Assembly: GCA_012932295.1 (NCBI GenBank)
Contig: JAAONU010000003.1
Location: 30,056,361-30,120,360, forward strand
DNA: 64,000 nucleotides
Source of the DNA: Cyclina sinensis
Taxonomy: Eukaryota; Mollusca; Bivalvia; Venerida; Veneridae
Direction of reading: 5' to 3'
Below, in pieces: positions 50,121 through 63,100 of the stretch (position 1 is the first letter of the stretch; every line of letters begins with the position of its first letter). The position numbers and the translations under genes were made by a program. The notes under the pieces were generated by a model. It saw only the letters and a list, made by a program, of their open reading frames with translations. It ran no database searches and was not told the DNA's origin.

Positions 50121-53100
50121 CCTCTGAATAAATAGGACACACAAACAAAAAGTGGTATGCATTTTCTGTTGCATTTGAATTACCAAATTTGCATTTTCTA
50201 AGTTCCCTTTCGGTATTTGTTTACCTTTAATTTCTAATGTATGGGAACTTAATCAATGTCTTGACAATGCGACACTATATTTGTTATTTGAAATATAATC
50301 TAAATAGATTTCTAATGTAAATTCACGTTTATAACGATTGTAAGGTTTTAATTGTCAACTGAAAAATAAACTAGTGCTCTATGTTTGTATGTAAATATCA
50401 ATTATTCGGTGCTTTACTGGTTCTTAAGTAACATTCATCTCGTTTTGGTGTAACCATAGATTTGTTAGACCCAAGCTATCTAGTTGGCATTTTGTTTGAA
50501 AAGCCCAATTTTTTGCGTTATAAATATTTCCATATATTCTTGTTTAAACATTAGATATATGCGCTTTTAAGAGAATTTTAATTTAATCTGAGAAGTTTAA
50601 TCCAGAATTTAAACGTATAAACTTTACGATAAAGGTAGTTTTCAAAGTTTCCAATAAAGACCTCTTATTGTAGATTAATAAATTTATTCAAATTATATCA
50701 CTGAGAAATATGACTCATTTCATCAAGTTATCGGAATGTACTTAGTTTTCATTGAGGAGATTTAGTTATATTTACTAGTAAACAACTTGGTTCAATTTCG
50801 CATGTCTAAAGATAAATCTTTTTTTGTGGAAGAGCGGTTTGTTTTGATGCTAGCAAATTCACTGTATAGCTGATTATAGCATGGAAGATTAAGGCTTCAC
50901 ATAATTGTTTAACTGTTAGTCAATATAAGAAGGCAACAGCATCAAATTGTTGTTGTGAAACACGAGTTTATTCGATGGAATAGAGGTAGATCGTGTTTGT
51001 TGGTGAAAATAAAAGGTTTTTTAATTACAGAGGAATAACCAATCAATTTCAACAAACGATTTATTTCTAGTTGAGCCTATGGCAGTGTGCATTCATTTCA
51101 AGAAGCCAGTCTATGATGTAGAAAATAGTACTTGTTTAGTGGAAAGTCTCGTTCGAAACTGAATATAAGATGAGGTATCAGCCTCGTTCTGGAATCGAAC
51201 CTACATTGGAAATTATTCATTAGTAAAACGAAGACCGTCCTTTCCGTAAAAGAGAAATTCAGTACTTAATCGACATATGAGAAACAACTACACAAGAAAA
51301 AAAAATGTTTTAAAAAATTATTCAGGTTTTTTTTTTCTCGAAGATATTAAAGAGTTGATGTCGTTTGAAAGGACAATTATTTAATCTATGATCAATTTAT
51401 AAAGACTATGAAATGAACACCAAACTTTCCATGTAAGATGCCCCTGACAACCACCTTTTACAGCGATACATAACTTTTTAAAACGCGATGTTGCCAGTTC
51501 GACAAAATAATGACGACATTAGGACTTCAAAAAAGCAGAATCTACGCTTCAGGAGTTCGGCTTACCTCAAATATCACCAGTCCCTTTTCCCTATATTTAG
51601 CAAAAATGGACTTAGATGTCTACCAAGTCATGCTGACAGACAAATCCAATGTCAAATTTGCAGAAAACTAATGCCACTGGATAAAAATTTTACGAGTCAA
51701 ATAATTTTGCAACATTGCTCAAACGGAAGCAGAATGACTCAGATTGAAACTTACCATTTGAGCGATTATAGTCACCCAAACCAATTTTTTCGGTTTGTCG
51801 AACTTTTCGAATACAACTCGGTTTCTGTATGTAAGTAGGCAATCAAATTTATTTTTGTATTTCTTAGTTCAGCATCATGAAACCCTATCTAAAAACCGTA
51901 AAGAAATGATTGAAAATTTCTTAACGAATGCTTTTACGTATATAATGAAGTTTGCGAATAAACGCCATAGATACATTGTATGTGTTTATTTGCAAAAACA
52001 GACCACATTGCAGACACTTCATTCCGTATTATTCTTATTAAATAGACATAAACAGCACGGGAAACATCTATATGTAGGTAAAGAATCATAAAACATCTTA
52101 TTTTTTACATTTTAAGTATGTTTCGAATGCAGAGCAGAAACCTTACAAAAGACATTTTATGTCAATTAAAGCTAAAAGCCTCTGAGTTATAGCTCACCTG
52201 GTATGATATTAGAAATTATAATTACCTTATTAACATGATTAAATGCTGTAAATGGCACAAGTTTGAATCCTATCATGAAATATCATAAATGGGATAAAAT
52301 TCTAAATCTGGAAAACTGTATGTATGAATCCATTTGCAACATTGTTTAAAATAACATGTCTTTAAATTATTACATGGGAAAAAGAGTCGGCTGTGTTTGT
52401 GTAGTGACACATATAAAATGTGATTTTTTGTTGTTGTTGTTTTTTAAATAAAACTAATATCTTATCTTAGCAAATATTTCTGAGACTGCATATGACTTTA
52501 AATAAAACAATTTTTCAGCTAAGATATCATTATGAAGGAGGAACGGGAAGTGTCTCACGTAATTTCAACAAATGCATTATAGCAACGTAATTTGTTCGAA
52601 ATATTTGATGTTTGAAACTTAGCACTGTCAACAATAATGAATTATTTAAGCAGAAAATTGATTATCAATATTTTCAATATTAAGAATCCCTTTTAAACTC
52701 CTAAAGGCTCTTTACTATACTCAAAGACAAAATCTTATGACGTACTATTTTGTTTATCGCTTGTGTCACTTTGTGTGTACAAAGAATGTTTTTCAACTTT
52801 CTGTGATAGTAACATTCTTCGTCAATGGTCTAATACGACTTTACGACAACATTGTCGAGTTGCTAGGTTGGTTGGAGTTAATTCACCAACACAACATGTA
52901 CTTGTTTGTTCTTAGGAAAACTTGTTAGGGCAAGTGTGAGGTTGGCGAACCCTTGAACCTGGTTTTGTCCCCCCATCGGCAAAAGTTTTGCCACTGAGCG
53001 TTCCAAGGCGGTAACCCCACGAGTTCTCAGTTTCGTTAATTGTTTGTGATGTCTCTTTTTTAACTGATCGCTGATCACAAACATCTATGCTTCTTGTTCC

Positions 53101-53463
53101 TCGACTTTCTGACTGTGTAGGAAAACTGTGTTTTCTGACTGGTTTTGCCTGATATGCGTTTTTTTACTTTTTTATTTTGCTGTTGACATGTCTGTAATAA
53201 ATATATTAGTATTTTTTATTAAAGAACACAATCATTTATGTATTCTATATCTGGGAATAATGCCGCCGTTTCTTTTCTGAACGATCTAAAACAATTAATA
53301 ACAGTAAATAAAGATAAAATCAAAAATAACAATTATGGAATATTAATTGATACTATTTACACAAATTGTCAAATCATTGCTTTTCATTAATTAATTGAGA
53401 GGTCGACCTGACAAAAACTGTAAAAGATTGTGACTCAGTATCATATATTTTAATTAAATACAT
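49785..53463 (+). repeat. Large direct duplication, copy 1 (about 3.68 kb)
   Basis: Nearly identical to 56488-60147 in the same orientation, starting TGTACAAGGAAAATTAGAAA and ending TTTTAATTAAATACAT. Differences are scattered single bases and small indels. The LINE reading frame runs unbroken across its left border, so this copy is in the ancestral context. Besides the LINE end it holds an open frame at 51488-51838 and a GGCAAAAGTTTTGCCACTG-containing block near 52980. AATAAATAT hexamers near its right end suggest a transcript end. Confidence 0.92.
51488..51838 (+). CDS. Hypothetical open frame in duplication copy 1
   Basis: 116 codons, not recognised with confidence. Residues 45-80 include NGLRCL, HADRQIQCQICRKLM and LQHCSN, a Cys-x2-Cys and His-Cys pattern distantly reminiscent of a degenerate BIR zinc site. 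This is a weak impression only. In copy 2 the same frame is broken by CAA to TAA near 58342. A 2-base indel in a T run changes how it joins the following frame (51795-52091). It is more likely a remnant than an active gene. Confidence 0.25.
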   Translation: MLPVRQNNDDIRTSKKQNLRFRSSAYLKYHQSLFPIFSKNGLRCLPSHADRQIQCQICRKLMPLDKNFTSQIILQHCSNGSRMTQIETYHLSDYSHPNQFFRFVELFEYNSVSVCK

Positions 53464-54022
53464 GTCTACTTAAGGGAAATTACCTTTACACGAATCTCTT
53501 CTGTCTGTATTTGTTAATTGTTCCTGTGTAGCTTCGTCATACATATTTTTATGGAACACGAATACTGTAAGTAAAAACGTATCTCTTATTTAAACTGTAA
53601 ATATATCTAATTATCAAACTTAACCAAGGTTTATTTGTGTACAGAGACAGATCTTGTTTAGCGTCCATTGGCACGTTCGCCTCATTTAGACATTGCAAGA
53701 AGCATGAGAATTAGCTAAGTATTGGGTGAACAAATCCTATAAAATACAACAATTAACAGTTTTATGTCTGTTTACGTTCCCCTTATATCAATTAAGAAGC
53801 CTTTTACGTGGTACTATGTATTAATTAAAACCAGAAAAATATCTAAGTTATTCTCAGTCTGGTGTAAAAATAGAAGATAAAATTGCCACAATATCTTCAT
53901 AGGATTATTTTGATGAAATATATGGATGTTATTCCATGAAATGCCAAATATGTCAGGAATACCACGTCAGAAATTACTCCAAAATAGCAGGTTAGTTCCT
54001 TGGTTATATGATGGTTAACTTG
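53464..54022. other. Unique DNA after duplication copy 1
   Basis: This is AT-rich, with nothing recognised. It is not repeated after copy 2. Confidence 0.5.
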
Positions 54023-54472
54023 TATACTCAACCAAAAAAAGAAACGCAAGGTACATAAATGTGCAATCATTATTAAATTATTTTGCCTTAAATGATGAAA
54101 ATCGGTCATACAACTGTCAAGGTCACTGTGTACATAACGTGGTATCAAAATTTAGTAAGGCGCGTGATATACCGTTCCCCACTGAGGAAGTGTAAAAAAG
54201 CAAAATTCACGTGCAGTTTAATGATAACATGTTGCTCAACACATTTTAATACCACTTAATAGTTTTGAGGCATACACATCACATCCGCTATTTAAAGTTA
54301 AATCTAACCATTTGCTATCATGAATCGGCTGACCCAAATACAGAGGGGTCATGCTATTGCATTGATATTGGCAGGTGAACAGCAACAACAGGTTGCTACG
54401 CAATTTGGTGTGCACATAGTACTGCTGCACAATGTTACAAAACTGTTTTCTGTGTTTCGCAAAATAAATTAG
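54023..54472 (+). pseudogene. Tc1/mariner-type transposon, 5' fragment
   Basis: A terminal-repeat-like start, TATACTCAACCAAAAAAAGA, is followed about 300 bases later by an ATG at 54320. It opens a 50-codon frame ending at 54472: MNRLTQIQRGHAIALILAGE, then QQQQVATQFGVH. This matches the N-terminal helix-turn-helix of Tc1-like transposases. The frame then loses the expected Arg-rich linker, and the DDE catalytic domain is absent. Confidence 0.7.
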
Positions 54473-54806
54473 ATTAGATAAAAGATACCTACTCTTACTG
54501 ATCTTTCTATCAGAAGGAATATTAATTAGCTTCACGTAGATGTTCCATTCTGAAACTTGGGAAAATTACAAAAATAATTAGTTAGCGATAAGAACATTTT
54601 CAAGTAGTGAAATAACGCTTCCCACCCCCACAAAAAGCATAGAAGTACTTCCTAACAATCTGACTGAAGTTCACGATCTCCCTAATAGCACAGCGATGTT
54701 TAGGATATGATTTTAATCAGATTGTACTTCCTAAATATTTTCAATGAATATAAAAATGGACTAATGAATTACTACCTACGCAATGTACACAATGCTTATT
54801 TTACCG

Positions 54807-54899
54807 CCCCCCCCCCCCCCTTCACAAAAAAACAACAAAAAACACCAACAACAACAACAAAAAACAAAACAAAACAACAACAACAACAACAAAAACACG
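54807..54899. repeat. Poly-C run and CAA-rich low-complexity tract
   Basis: Fourteen C are followed by AAC/CAA repeats. Confidence 0.9.
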
Positions 54900-55329
54900 T
54901 TTAACAAGAAATAAAGTTACAGTGCGCATATCCACTTGGCATTGTTCAATCTGTAAGGAGTCAAACACGGATATTTATCATTAATAGTGAAAAAGACGTT
55001 TATTTTTTATACACCTCAGTCTGTTATCCTCTGTATTGCTATATTTGGTATCATAAAGTTTCAAAATTCAGCAGCTCATGGTAACGAACATCTTTGGCAC
55101 TCATAACATGTAATTTCAACATTCTTTATTTATAACAACAGGACCATGATGGCCTGAGAACAGTTGTAGATATTGTTTGATTTTTCGAACCTCAAAAATA
55201 GAACAAAGGTCAGTGTGTCAAGTAATCTGTTTCTAAAATTGTCCATGTGTTCGAAATTTCTTTAAACCAACGTAACTCAATAAATATGACAAAGGTCCAC
55301 CAAAGGAACATATAGGAATTTGGCCTGGG

Positions 55330-56135
55330 GTTTCTGAGGAGAAGAAGATTTTTCTTAATTTTCAATGTATTTGTAAAGTGAAAACTTGCGTAATTACTGT
55401 CAGAAAGGTTTTCTTTTACAAACAAGCATGGTTTGAAGGAATTTGATGCAAGGCCACCACAGGAGTGGAAAATTTTTTAAGAATGGTGTAAGCCGGTTCT
55501 GAGAAGAAGATTTTCAAAGCTTTCCGTGTAGTCATACAGTGAAAACAGGCCCAACCCTCTGTCAGCTAATATTTTTTTAAGGACCAATATTGCGTGCAGG
55601 AATTTGATAAAGGACAAGAAAAGAAACATTTCTGTGAAATTATTTTGAACTCGTCCCAGCGGTAACTTACGAGACGATTTTCAAAGTTTTCCATAATAGT
55701 CATACTTGGAGAAATCAGACCCCGACATCTGTGGGCCATGTTTTAGCGACCAAAATGGCTTGAAAGAATTTGTTAAAGGACCACTGAAGGAGCATTTTCG
55801 TGAAATAAATTTGAAATCGGGCTGGTTGTTTCAGACAAGAAGATTTTCAAAGTTTTCAGTAAAGTCAAAGAGTGATATTAGCCCGGCTGCCTTAGGCAAT
55901 GTTTTAATGGACCAATATGGCTTTAAGGAATAAAGGGCTACCTAAGGAATATTTTTATTAAACTATTTTGTATTCGTGCAGTTTGTTTCAGAGGAGAAGA
56001 TTTAAAAGTTTTTCCTTATGGTTGCCATTGCAATAAGATTTATGTGAGGAATTTGAAAAAGGCCCAATTCAAAAACATTCCTGTGAAGTTTTATTAAAAT
56101 TATCTCAATGGTTTAAGAGGAGATAATGTTTAAAG
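55330..56135. repeat. Tandem array, about 160-bp unit, five to six copies
   Basis: The anchor AGAAGATTTTCAAAG recurs in diverged form near 55341, 55501, 55671, 55838, 55994 and 56110. Between anchors lie a repeated 'gtcata..gtgaaa' block, a 'ggaccaatat..ttgaaggaatttg' block and a 'gaaattattttga' block. I recall similar tandem families as common in bivalves. Confidence 0.75.
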
Positions 56136-56487
56136 GAAAATGAGAGTTCAGCCATGAGCACTTAACTGACAGGTGACTATGACTAATTCTTAAAGGTTTC
56201 TACTAATTTCCATAGGTAACAAAGCTTTAACCTAAAGTACGGAAAGCCAGGTTTGTTGCCTTCATTTTTAAAGGAGTAATCTTTATCATGAGACACACAC
56301 ACTGCTGATCATGTGTTATATTTGTATTAAAATAACAATGATTTAGGAACAGCTGAAAGACAAGAGCTGAAAATATCTCAAAATACACATGTATAATTCA
56401 GCAATTTATTGTATTACTTTCCTTCAGGGACACACAAGTACAGATAATTCAGAGAACACTAAGATAAGTCTTCATTTCCATCATTAG

Positions 56488-59400
56488 TGTACAAGGAAAA
56501 TTAGAAATTGTCAGCAGTTTTAAATACCTAGATGTGAACTTATACAAAAACGGATGCTGGTACCTGACTCAAAAACATTTCGGAACATTCATCAAAAGCA
56601 ACGCATCGACTGCTTTCTGTGTTTAACAATCATGTATTTAGTATGCGAGAAAAATGTGAACTATTTGACACTTTGGTTTCATCCGTATTAAATAATTATT
56701 TAGAAATTTAGGGTTATCACATAGAACCAGATACACAAATACCACACTGTAAATTTCTTGGGACATAACCATGTGTCAATAAATCAACAAATATAATGAG
56801 GTTTGAAAAAATACGTCTGACCTCCTCTGAATAAATAGAACACACAAACAAAAAGTGGTATGCATTTTCTGTTGCATTTGAATTACAAAATTTGCATTTT
56901 CTAAGTTCCCTTTCGGTATTTGTTTACCTTTAATTTCTAATGTATGGGAACTTAATCAATGTCTTGACAATGCGACACTATATTTGTTATTTGAAATATA
57001 ATCTAAATAGATTTCTAATGTAAATTCACGTTTACAACGACTGTAAGGTTTTAATTGTCAACTTAAAAATAAACTAGTGCTCTATGTTTGTATGTAAATA
57101 TCAATTATTCGGTGCTTTACTGGTTCTTAAGTAACATTCATCTCGTTTTGGTGTAACCATAGATTTGTTAGACCCAAGCTATCTAGTTGGCATTTTGTTT
57201 GAAAAGCCCAATTTTTTGCGTTATAAATATTTCCATTTATTCTTGTTTAAACATTAGATATATGCGCTTTTAAGAGAACTTTAATTTAATCTGAAAAGTT
57301 AAATCCAGAATTTAAACATATAAACTTTACGATAAAGGTAGTTTTCCAAGTTTCCAATAAAGACCTCTTATTGTAGATTGCCAGTCCTTAATAAATTTAT
57401 TGAAATTATATCACTGAGAAATATGACTCATTTAATCAAGTTATCGGAATGTACTTAGTTTTCATTGAGGGGATTTTGTTATATTTACTAGTAAACAACT
57501 TGGTTCAATTTCGCATGTCTAAAGTTAAATCTTTTTTTGTGGAAGAGCGGTTTGTTTTGATGCTAGCAAATTCACTGTATAGCTGATTATAGCATGGAAG
57601 ATTAAGGCTTCACATAATTGTTTAACTGTAAGTCAATATAAGGAGGCAACAGCATTAAATTGTTGTTGTGAAACACGAGTTTATTCGATGGAATAGAGGT
57701 AGATCGTGTTTGTTGGTGAAAATAAAAGGTTTCTTACTTACAGAAGAATAACCAATTTCAACAAACGATTTATTTCTAGTTGAGCCTATGGCAGTGTGCA
57801 TTAATTTCAAGAAGCCAGTCTATGATGTAGAAAATAGTACTTGTTTAGTGGACAGTTTCGTTCGAAACTGAATATAAGATGAGGTATCAGCCTCGTTCTG
57901 GAATCGAACCTACATTGGAAATTATTTATAGACCATCCTTTCCGTAAAAAAGAAATTCAATATTTAATCGACGTATCAGAAACAACTACACAAGAAAAAG
58001 AATGTTTTAAAAAATTATTCAGGTTTTTTTTCTCGAAGATATTAAAGAGTTGATGTCGTTTGAAAGGACAATTATTTAATCTATGATCAATTTATAAAGA
58101 CTATGAAATGAACACCAAACTTTCCATGTAAGATGCCCCTGACAACCACCTTTTACTGCGATACATAACTTTTTAAAACGCGATGTTGCCAGTTCGACAA
58201 AATAATGACGACATTATGTCTTCAAAAAAGCAGAATCTACGCTTCAGGAGTTCGGCTTACCTCAAATATCACCAGTCCCTTTTCCCTATATTTAGCAAAA
58301 ATGGACTTAGATGTCTACCAAGTCATGCTGACAGACAAATCTAATGTCAAATTTGCAGAAAACTAATGCCTCTGGATAAAAATGTTACGAGTCAAATAAT
58401 TTTGCAACATTGCTCAAACGGAAGCAGAATGACTCAGATCGAAACTTACCATTTGAGCGATTATAGTCACCCAAACCATTTTTTTTTCGGTTTGTCGAAC
58501 TTTTCGAATACAACTCGGTTTCTGTATGTAAGTAGACACTCAAATTTATTTTTGTATTTCTTAGTTCAGCATCATGAAACCCTATCTAAAAACCGTAAAG
58601 AAATGATTGAAAATTTCTTAACGAATGCTTTTACGTATATAATGAAGTTTGCGAATAAACGCCATAGATACATTGTATGTGTTTATTTGCAAAAACAGAC
58701 CACATTGCAGACACTTCATTCCGTATTATTCTTATTAAATAGATATAAACAGCACGGGAAACATCTATATGTAGGTAAAGAATCATAAAACATCTTATTT
58801 TTTACATTTTAAGTATGTTTCGAATGCAGAGCAGAAACCTTACAAAAGACATTTTATGTCAATTAAAGCTAAAAGCCTCTGAGTTATGGCTTACCTGGTA
58901 TGATATTAGAAATTATAATTACCTTATTAACATGATTAAATGCTGTAAATGACACAAGTTTGAATCCTATCATGAAATATCATAAATGGGATAAAATTCT
59001 ACATCTGGAAAACTGTATGTATGAATCCATTTGCAACATTGTTTAAAATAACATGTCTTTAAATTATTACATTGGAAAAAGAGTCGGCTGTGTTTGTGTA
59101 GTGACACATATAAAATGTGATTTTTTGTTGTTGTTTTTTTAAATAAAACTAATATCTTATCTTAGCAAATATTTCTGAGACTGCATATGACTTTAAATAA
59201 AACAATTTTACAGCTAAGATATCATTATGAAGGAGGAACGGGAAGTATCTCACGTAATTTCAACAAATGCATTATAGCAACGTAATTTGTTCGAAATATT
59301 TGATGTTTGAAACTTAGCACTGTCAACAATAATGAATTATTTAAGCAGAAAAGTGATTATCAATATTTTCAATATTAAGAATTCCTTTTAAACTCCTAAA

Positions 59401-60147
59401 GGCTCTTTACTATACTCAAAGACAAAATCTTATGATGTACTATTTTGTTTATCGCTTGTGTCACTTTGTGTGTACAAAGAATGTTTTGCAACTTTCTGTG
59501 ATAGTAACATTCTTCGTCAATGGTCCAATACGACTTTACGACAACATTGTCGAGTTGCTAGGTTGGTTGGAGTTAATTCACCAAGACAACATGTACCTGT
59601 TTGTTCTTAGGAAAACTTGTTGGGGCAAGTGTGAGGTTGGCGAACCGTTGAACCTGGTTTTGTCCCCCCATCGGCAAAAGTTTTGCCACTGAGCGTTCCA
59701 AGGCGGTAACCCCACAAGTTCTCAGTTTCGTTAATTGTTTGTGATGTCTCTTTTTTAACTGATCGCTGATCACAAACATCTATGCTTCTTGTTTCTCTAC
59801 TCTCTGACTGTGTAGGGAATCTGTGTTTTCTGACTGGTTTTGCCTGATATGCGTTTAATCACTTTTTTATTTTGCTGTTGACATGTCTGTAATAAATATA
59901 TTAGTATTTTTTATTAAAGAACACAATCATTTATGTATTCTATATCTGGGAATAATGCCGCCGTTTCTTTTCTGAACGATCTAAAACAATTAATAACGGT
60001 AAATAAAGATAAAATCAAAAATAACAATTATGGATACTATTTACACAAAATGTCAAATCATTGCTTTTCATTAATTAATTGAGAGGTCGACCTGACAAAA
60101 ACTGTAAAAGATTGTGACTCAGTATCATATATTTTAATTAAATACAT
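56488..60147 (+). repeat. Large direct duplication, copy 2 (about 3.66 kb)
   Basis: This is the copy of 49785-53463, offset 6703 bases at its left end. It begins abruptly inside the LINE reading frame (unrelated sequence precedes TGTACAAGG) and ends at AATACAT, followed by unrelated sequence. It is therefore the derived copy. Its own frame at 58366-58788 fuses two frames that are separate in copy 1, because of a 2-base insertion in a T run. Confidence 0.92.
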
Positions 60148-63100
60148 CATCAACGACCCGTTACAAACCCTGTAAAGAAAGAAATAAAAAAATGTTCAAA
60201 GTACTATTTAAGAAATTCTGAATATTTTTTTTTAAAATGAAATAATTACAAACAATAACTTTAATAAAAGTAAATATAAAAACTTAACAACAAAGCATCA
60301 AACATTAATTTGGTTTTATTAGGTATGAAATTTAGTTGAAATAAAACTTCTGAAGATTTTAAGTGTGAACATTTTTAACAACTGAAACTTCTTTAATCAT
60401 TAAAAATTAACTTTTAACGTATAATATACACTTTCAATTACTTTTTAGTAGAAATCTCACAGGTAACGGCAGCTAAAGTAGAGATTTTTCAAGTCATGGT
60501 CAAAAAATGCCCTAGGGGTATTTGAATCCACAGCCTCTAGGGATGACAGTGTCTATTTTTACCAAATCCCCATTGTTGTTAAAAAATGTTTGTGAAATAT
60601 CTGTCATAAATGAAGTTATGTAGACCGGAAATGACGTCGTGGTCTGTAACAGGATATTCTAAGAAGGAAAAAATACTATGAAGTGGAAATCAGGTACAAT
60701 TTTAACACAATATTAACAAAAGTTTAATATAATAATGAAAATATATAATTTATATAATTATACGAATTAAGACAACATGTAGTGTAAATGATTCGGATCT
60801 GGTTTGACCTTCATTAAAGTTCTTTAGACGTGATCTTTCTGTTCATTTATTCATTATGCAATTCACAATATTATTGTAGGGCCTATGCGTGAGTCAGGCA
60901 TTTATCTCAGTAAGTGAACAACATATCAGAATTCAGCTCACAGCTTTAGCAATTAAATAAATTCTATCTCTGAGTGAGATCCCAACTTGAAATCGAAAAC
61001 ATTTTCAAGACAATATGTGGGTTATTTAGCCTACTGATCTGTGTCAGGGAAAAGATTTTTTGTAAGACCTGAATAGAATCCGATACAATGTGGGTATGTT
61101 AATTTCTCACATTTTCAATCATACGAATATAAAAAGTCTAAACCGATGCTAGTCTTGGTGTGGTTTCTTTTGTTCTTTCATCAAAATGTTCAACAATGTC
61201 ATAAACTCCTTGGATCTCTGGATCTTTACTCTTAACTGAGGTCAAATGTCGAAGCGATTATAAAATTTAATGTTGAAGTCAAAAATAATAAATTACTCTA
61301 CTACATATGGTTTCAAACATAATAGGCACTAGTTATCGTTTTTCTCAATGAAGGGAACCTCAGTTTGTAGTTAAGAACCTTTAAAGTAGCATGCATCTTT
61401 TTTTTTAAATCCCTTCCTTTCAAATGGAAACACTTGCTAATATTGGAACAAAAGTGTTTAAGAACGAATGCCCTAATTCAAAAATTAAAACTGTTGCAAC
61501 AAATTAAATTTGCTTCACTGTTACGGCACTTTTATTGTTGTTTTACCACGACACATTCTACAAATTCCAACGACCATAAATGCCTTTTTTATATAGGTTG
61601 CTATTCTTCTATATCTAAATCCTGTTTCATACAATAAAAGTAACTTAAAATTGTAGACAACTGATCGATGCATTTTGGCCCAGACTGATGTCACATTCCA
61701 CTCAATAAAGACGACATATTCATTTAAGGTAAAATTAATTTATCAATTCAAAATAGATCGTCTCTGTCCATGGGGACGCATAATCTTGAAAGCTTTTATT
61801 TGATCATTAGACAGTCAGTCGGCACAGAACAACATAAGATTGTTCCTTCACAAAAATATTTTCTACCTGACTTGCCTTAAAAGAAGCCCTAGACATTTAT
61901 TAGCACTTATATTTCCTGTAGCAGTTTGAGGCTATAAATAGTTACAAAAAAAAATATGAAAATCTAAAAAAATAATACAAGCAACAAATCTGAATTGACT
62001 TCAGAAAGAGACGGCAAAACGTTGAAAAAAAAAATGTATCATAACGTTTATTATCATAGGAAATTATACAGATAATTCTTCAAATAGGTTCAAATAAAAT
62101 AACAGTACTTTTAATAGCGTTCGTTTGCAGAAAATATTGTTCTCGAAAATACTTCAGATAATATATAAGATCTATCTGAAATAATTTCCTAAATGTTTGC
62201 GAAGGAAATGAGGGTGTCTGGGGAGGGGCGGGGGCTGGGGGTGGAAAGCTATTAGAAAGCGAAAAATTAACGAGTAATTGTATCATCAAATCAGTGTCAA
62301 ATATTCATGTTAAAATTGAAAGTTAAAAGCTCACAATTCTTCAGCTTGATTTCGTAGTAGGCATTTAATAAAAACTATGCTGATCAGACTTTTAAGCTAT
62401 CGAGACGCCATTAATTTTTGTGATGTTTCTATTTAACATTTTTTCAGTATATCTCTTTTACAAGAATTGTACGATACAAAGGAAAAAATATGTTGTTCTT
62501 TTTATCATCTCAGTTTGAAATATATATTACTTACCCTTTCAACTGTTTCAAAATACATGACTCAGATTTTAAAGGTCACTTTAATATAACAGAATGCTTT
62601 TAAGTGAGCACTGCAATGATACATCGCTGTAATTTTCTGAACAGAACAGAACATTCTGTTCTGTTCTGTTCTGTAATTTTCTTAACACAAATAATTTTGA
62701 TATGTTTCTATGTTTCCAAACGTGTTTTACTATACTGATAAACGATTTGTTCCTTTTTAAGTATCATATTTTACCTTTCAGCCCCGTTCTGTTTCACTGT
62801 AGCAATTACTTTGTGCCTTAGTGCTTCATACGCACAAGCTGACTGATACTGGAATTGTGTTTTCTCTGTTCAAAATACTAATGACGTTATGAGCTAGATA
62901 AAAATTGTTTAAGATTTGAAGACGTAAACGATACTTAAAACAGGTAGTTGGATTTATTCATAGAGACTGCAATAACTATTGAAAGGCGAAATTGAGTCTT
63001 TTTCTGCACTTGCCTTTGTGGTTCGAGGAACTAGTCCTCTCTTCATTTCAAAGCTGAAATTATCCTTTAAAATACGGAATATAGAACTGTACAATAAATA

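Noticed and set aside
51170..51245. Minus-strand GGTTCGATTCC, a perfect-looking tRNA box B (also near 57900)
   Set aside because: The flanking bases do not form a T-arm or acceptor stem and no box A lies at the right distance. It is at most a decayed tRNA-like relic.
49785..60147. Two long direct repeats starting TG and ending CA(T), as possible giant LTRs of one retroelement
   Set aside because: The DNA between them holds no gag, protease, reverse transcriptase or primer-binding site. The LINE frame also crosses the left border of copy 1, so the border is not an element end.
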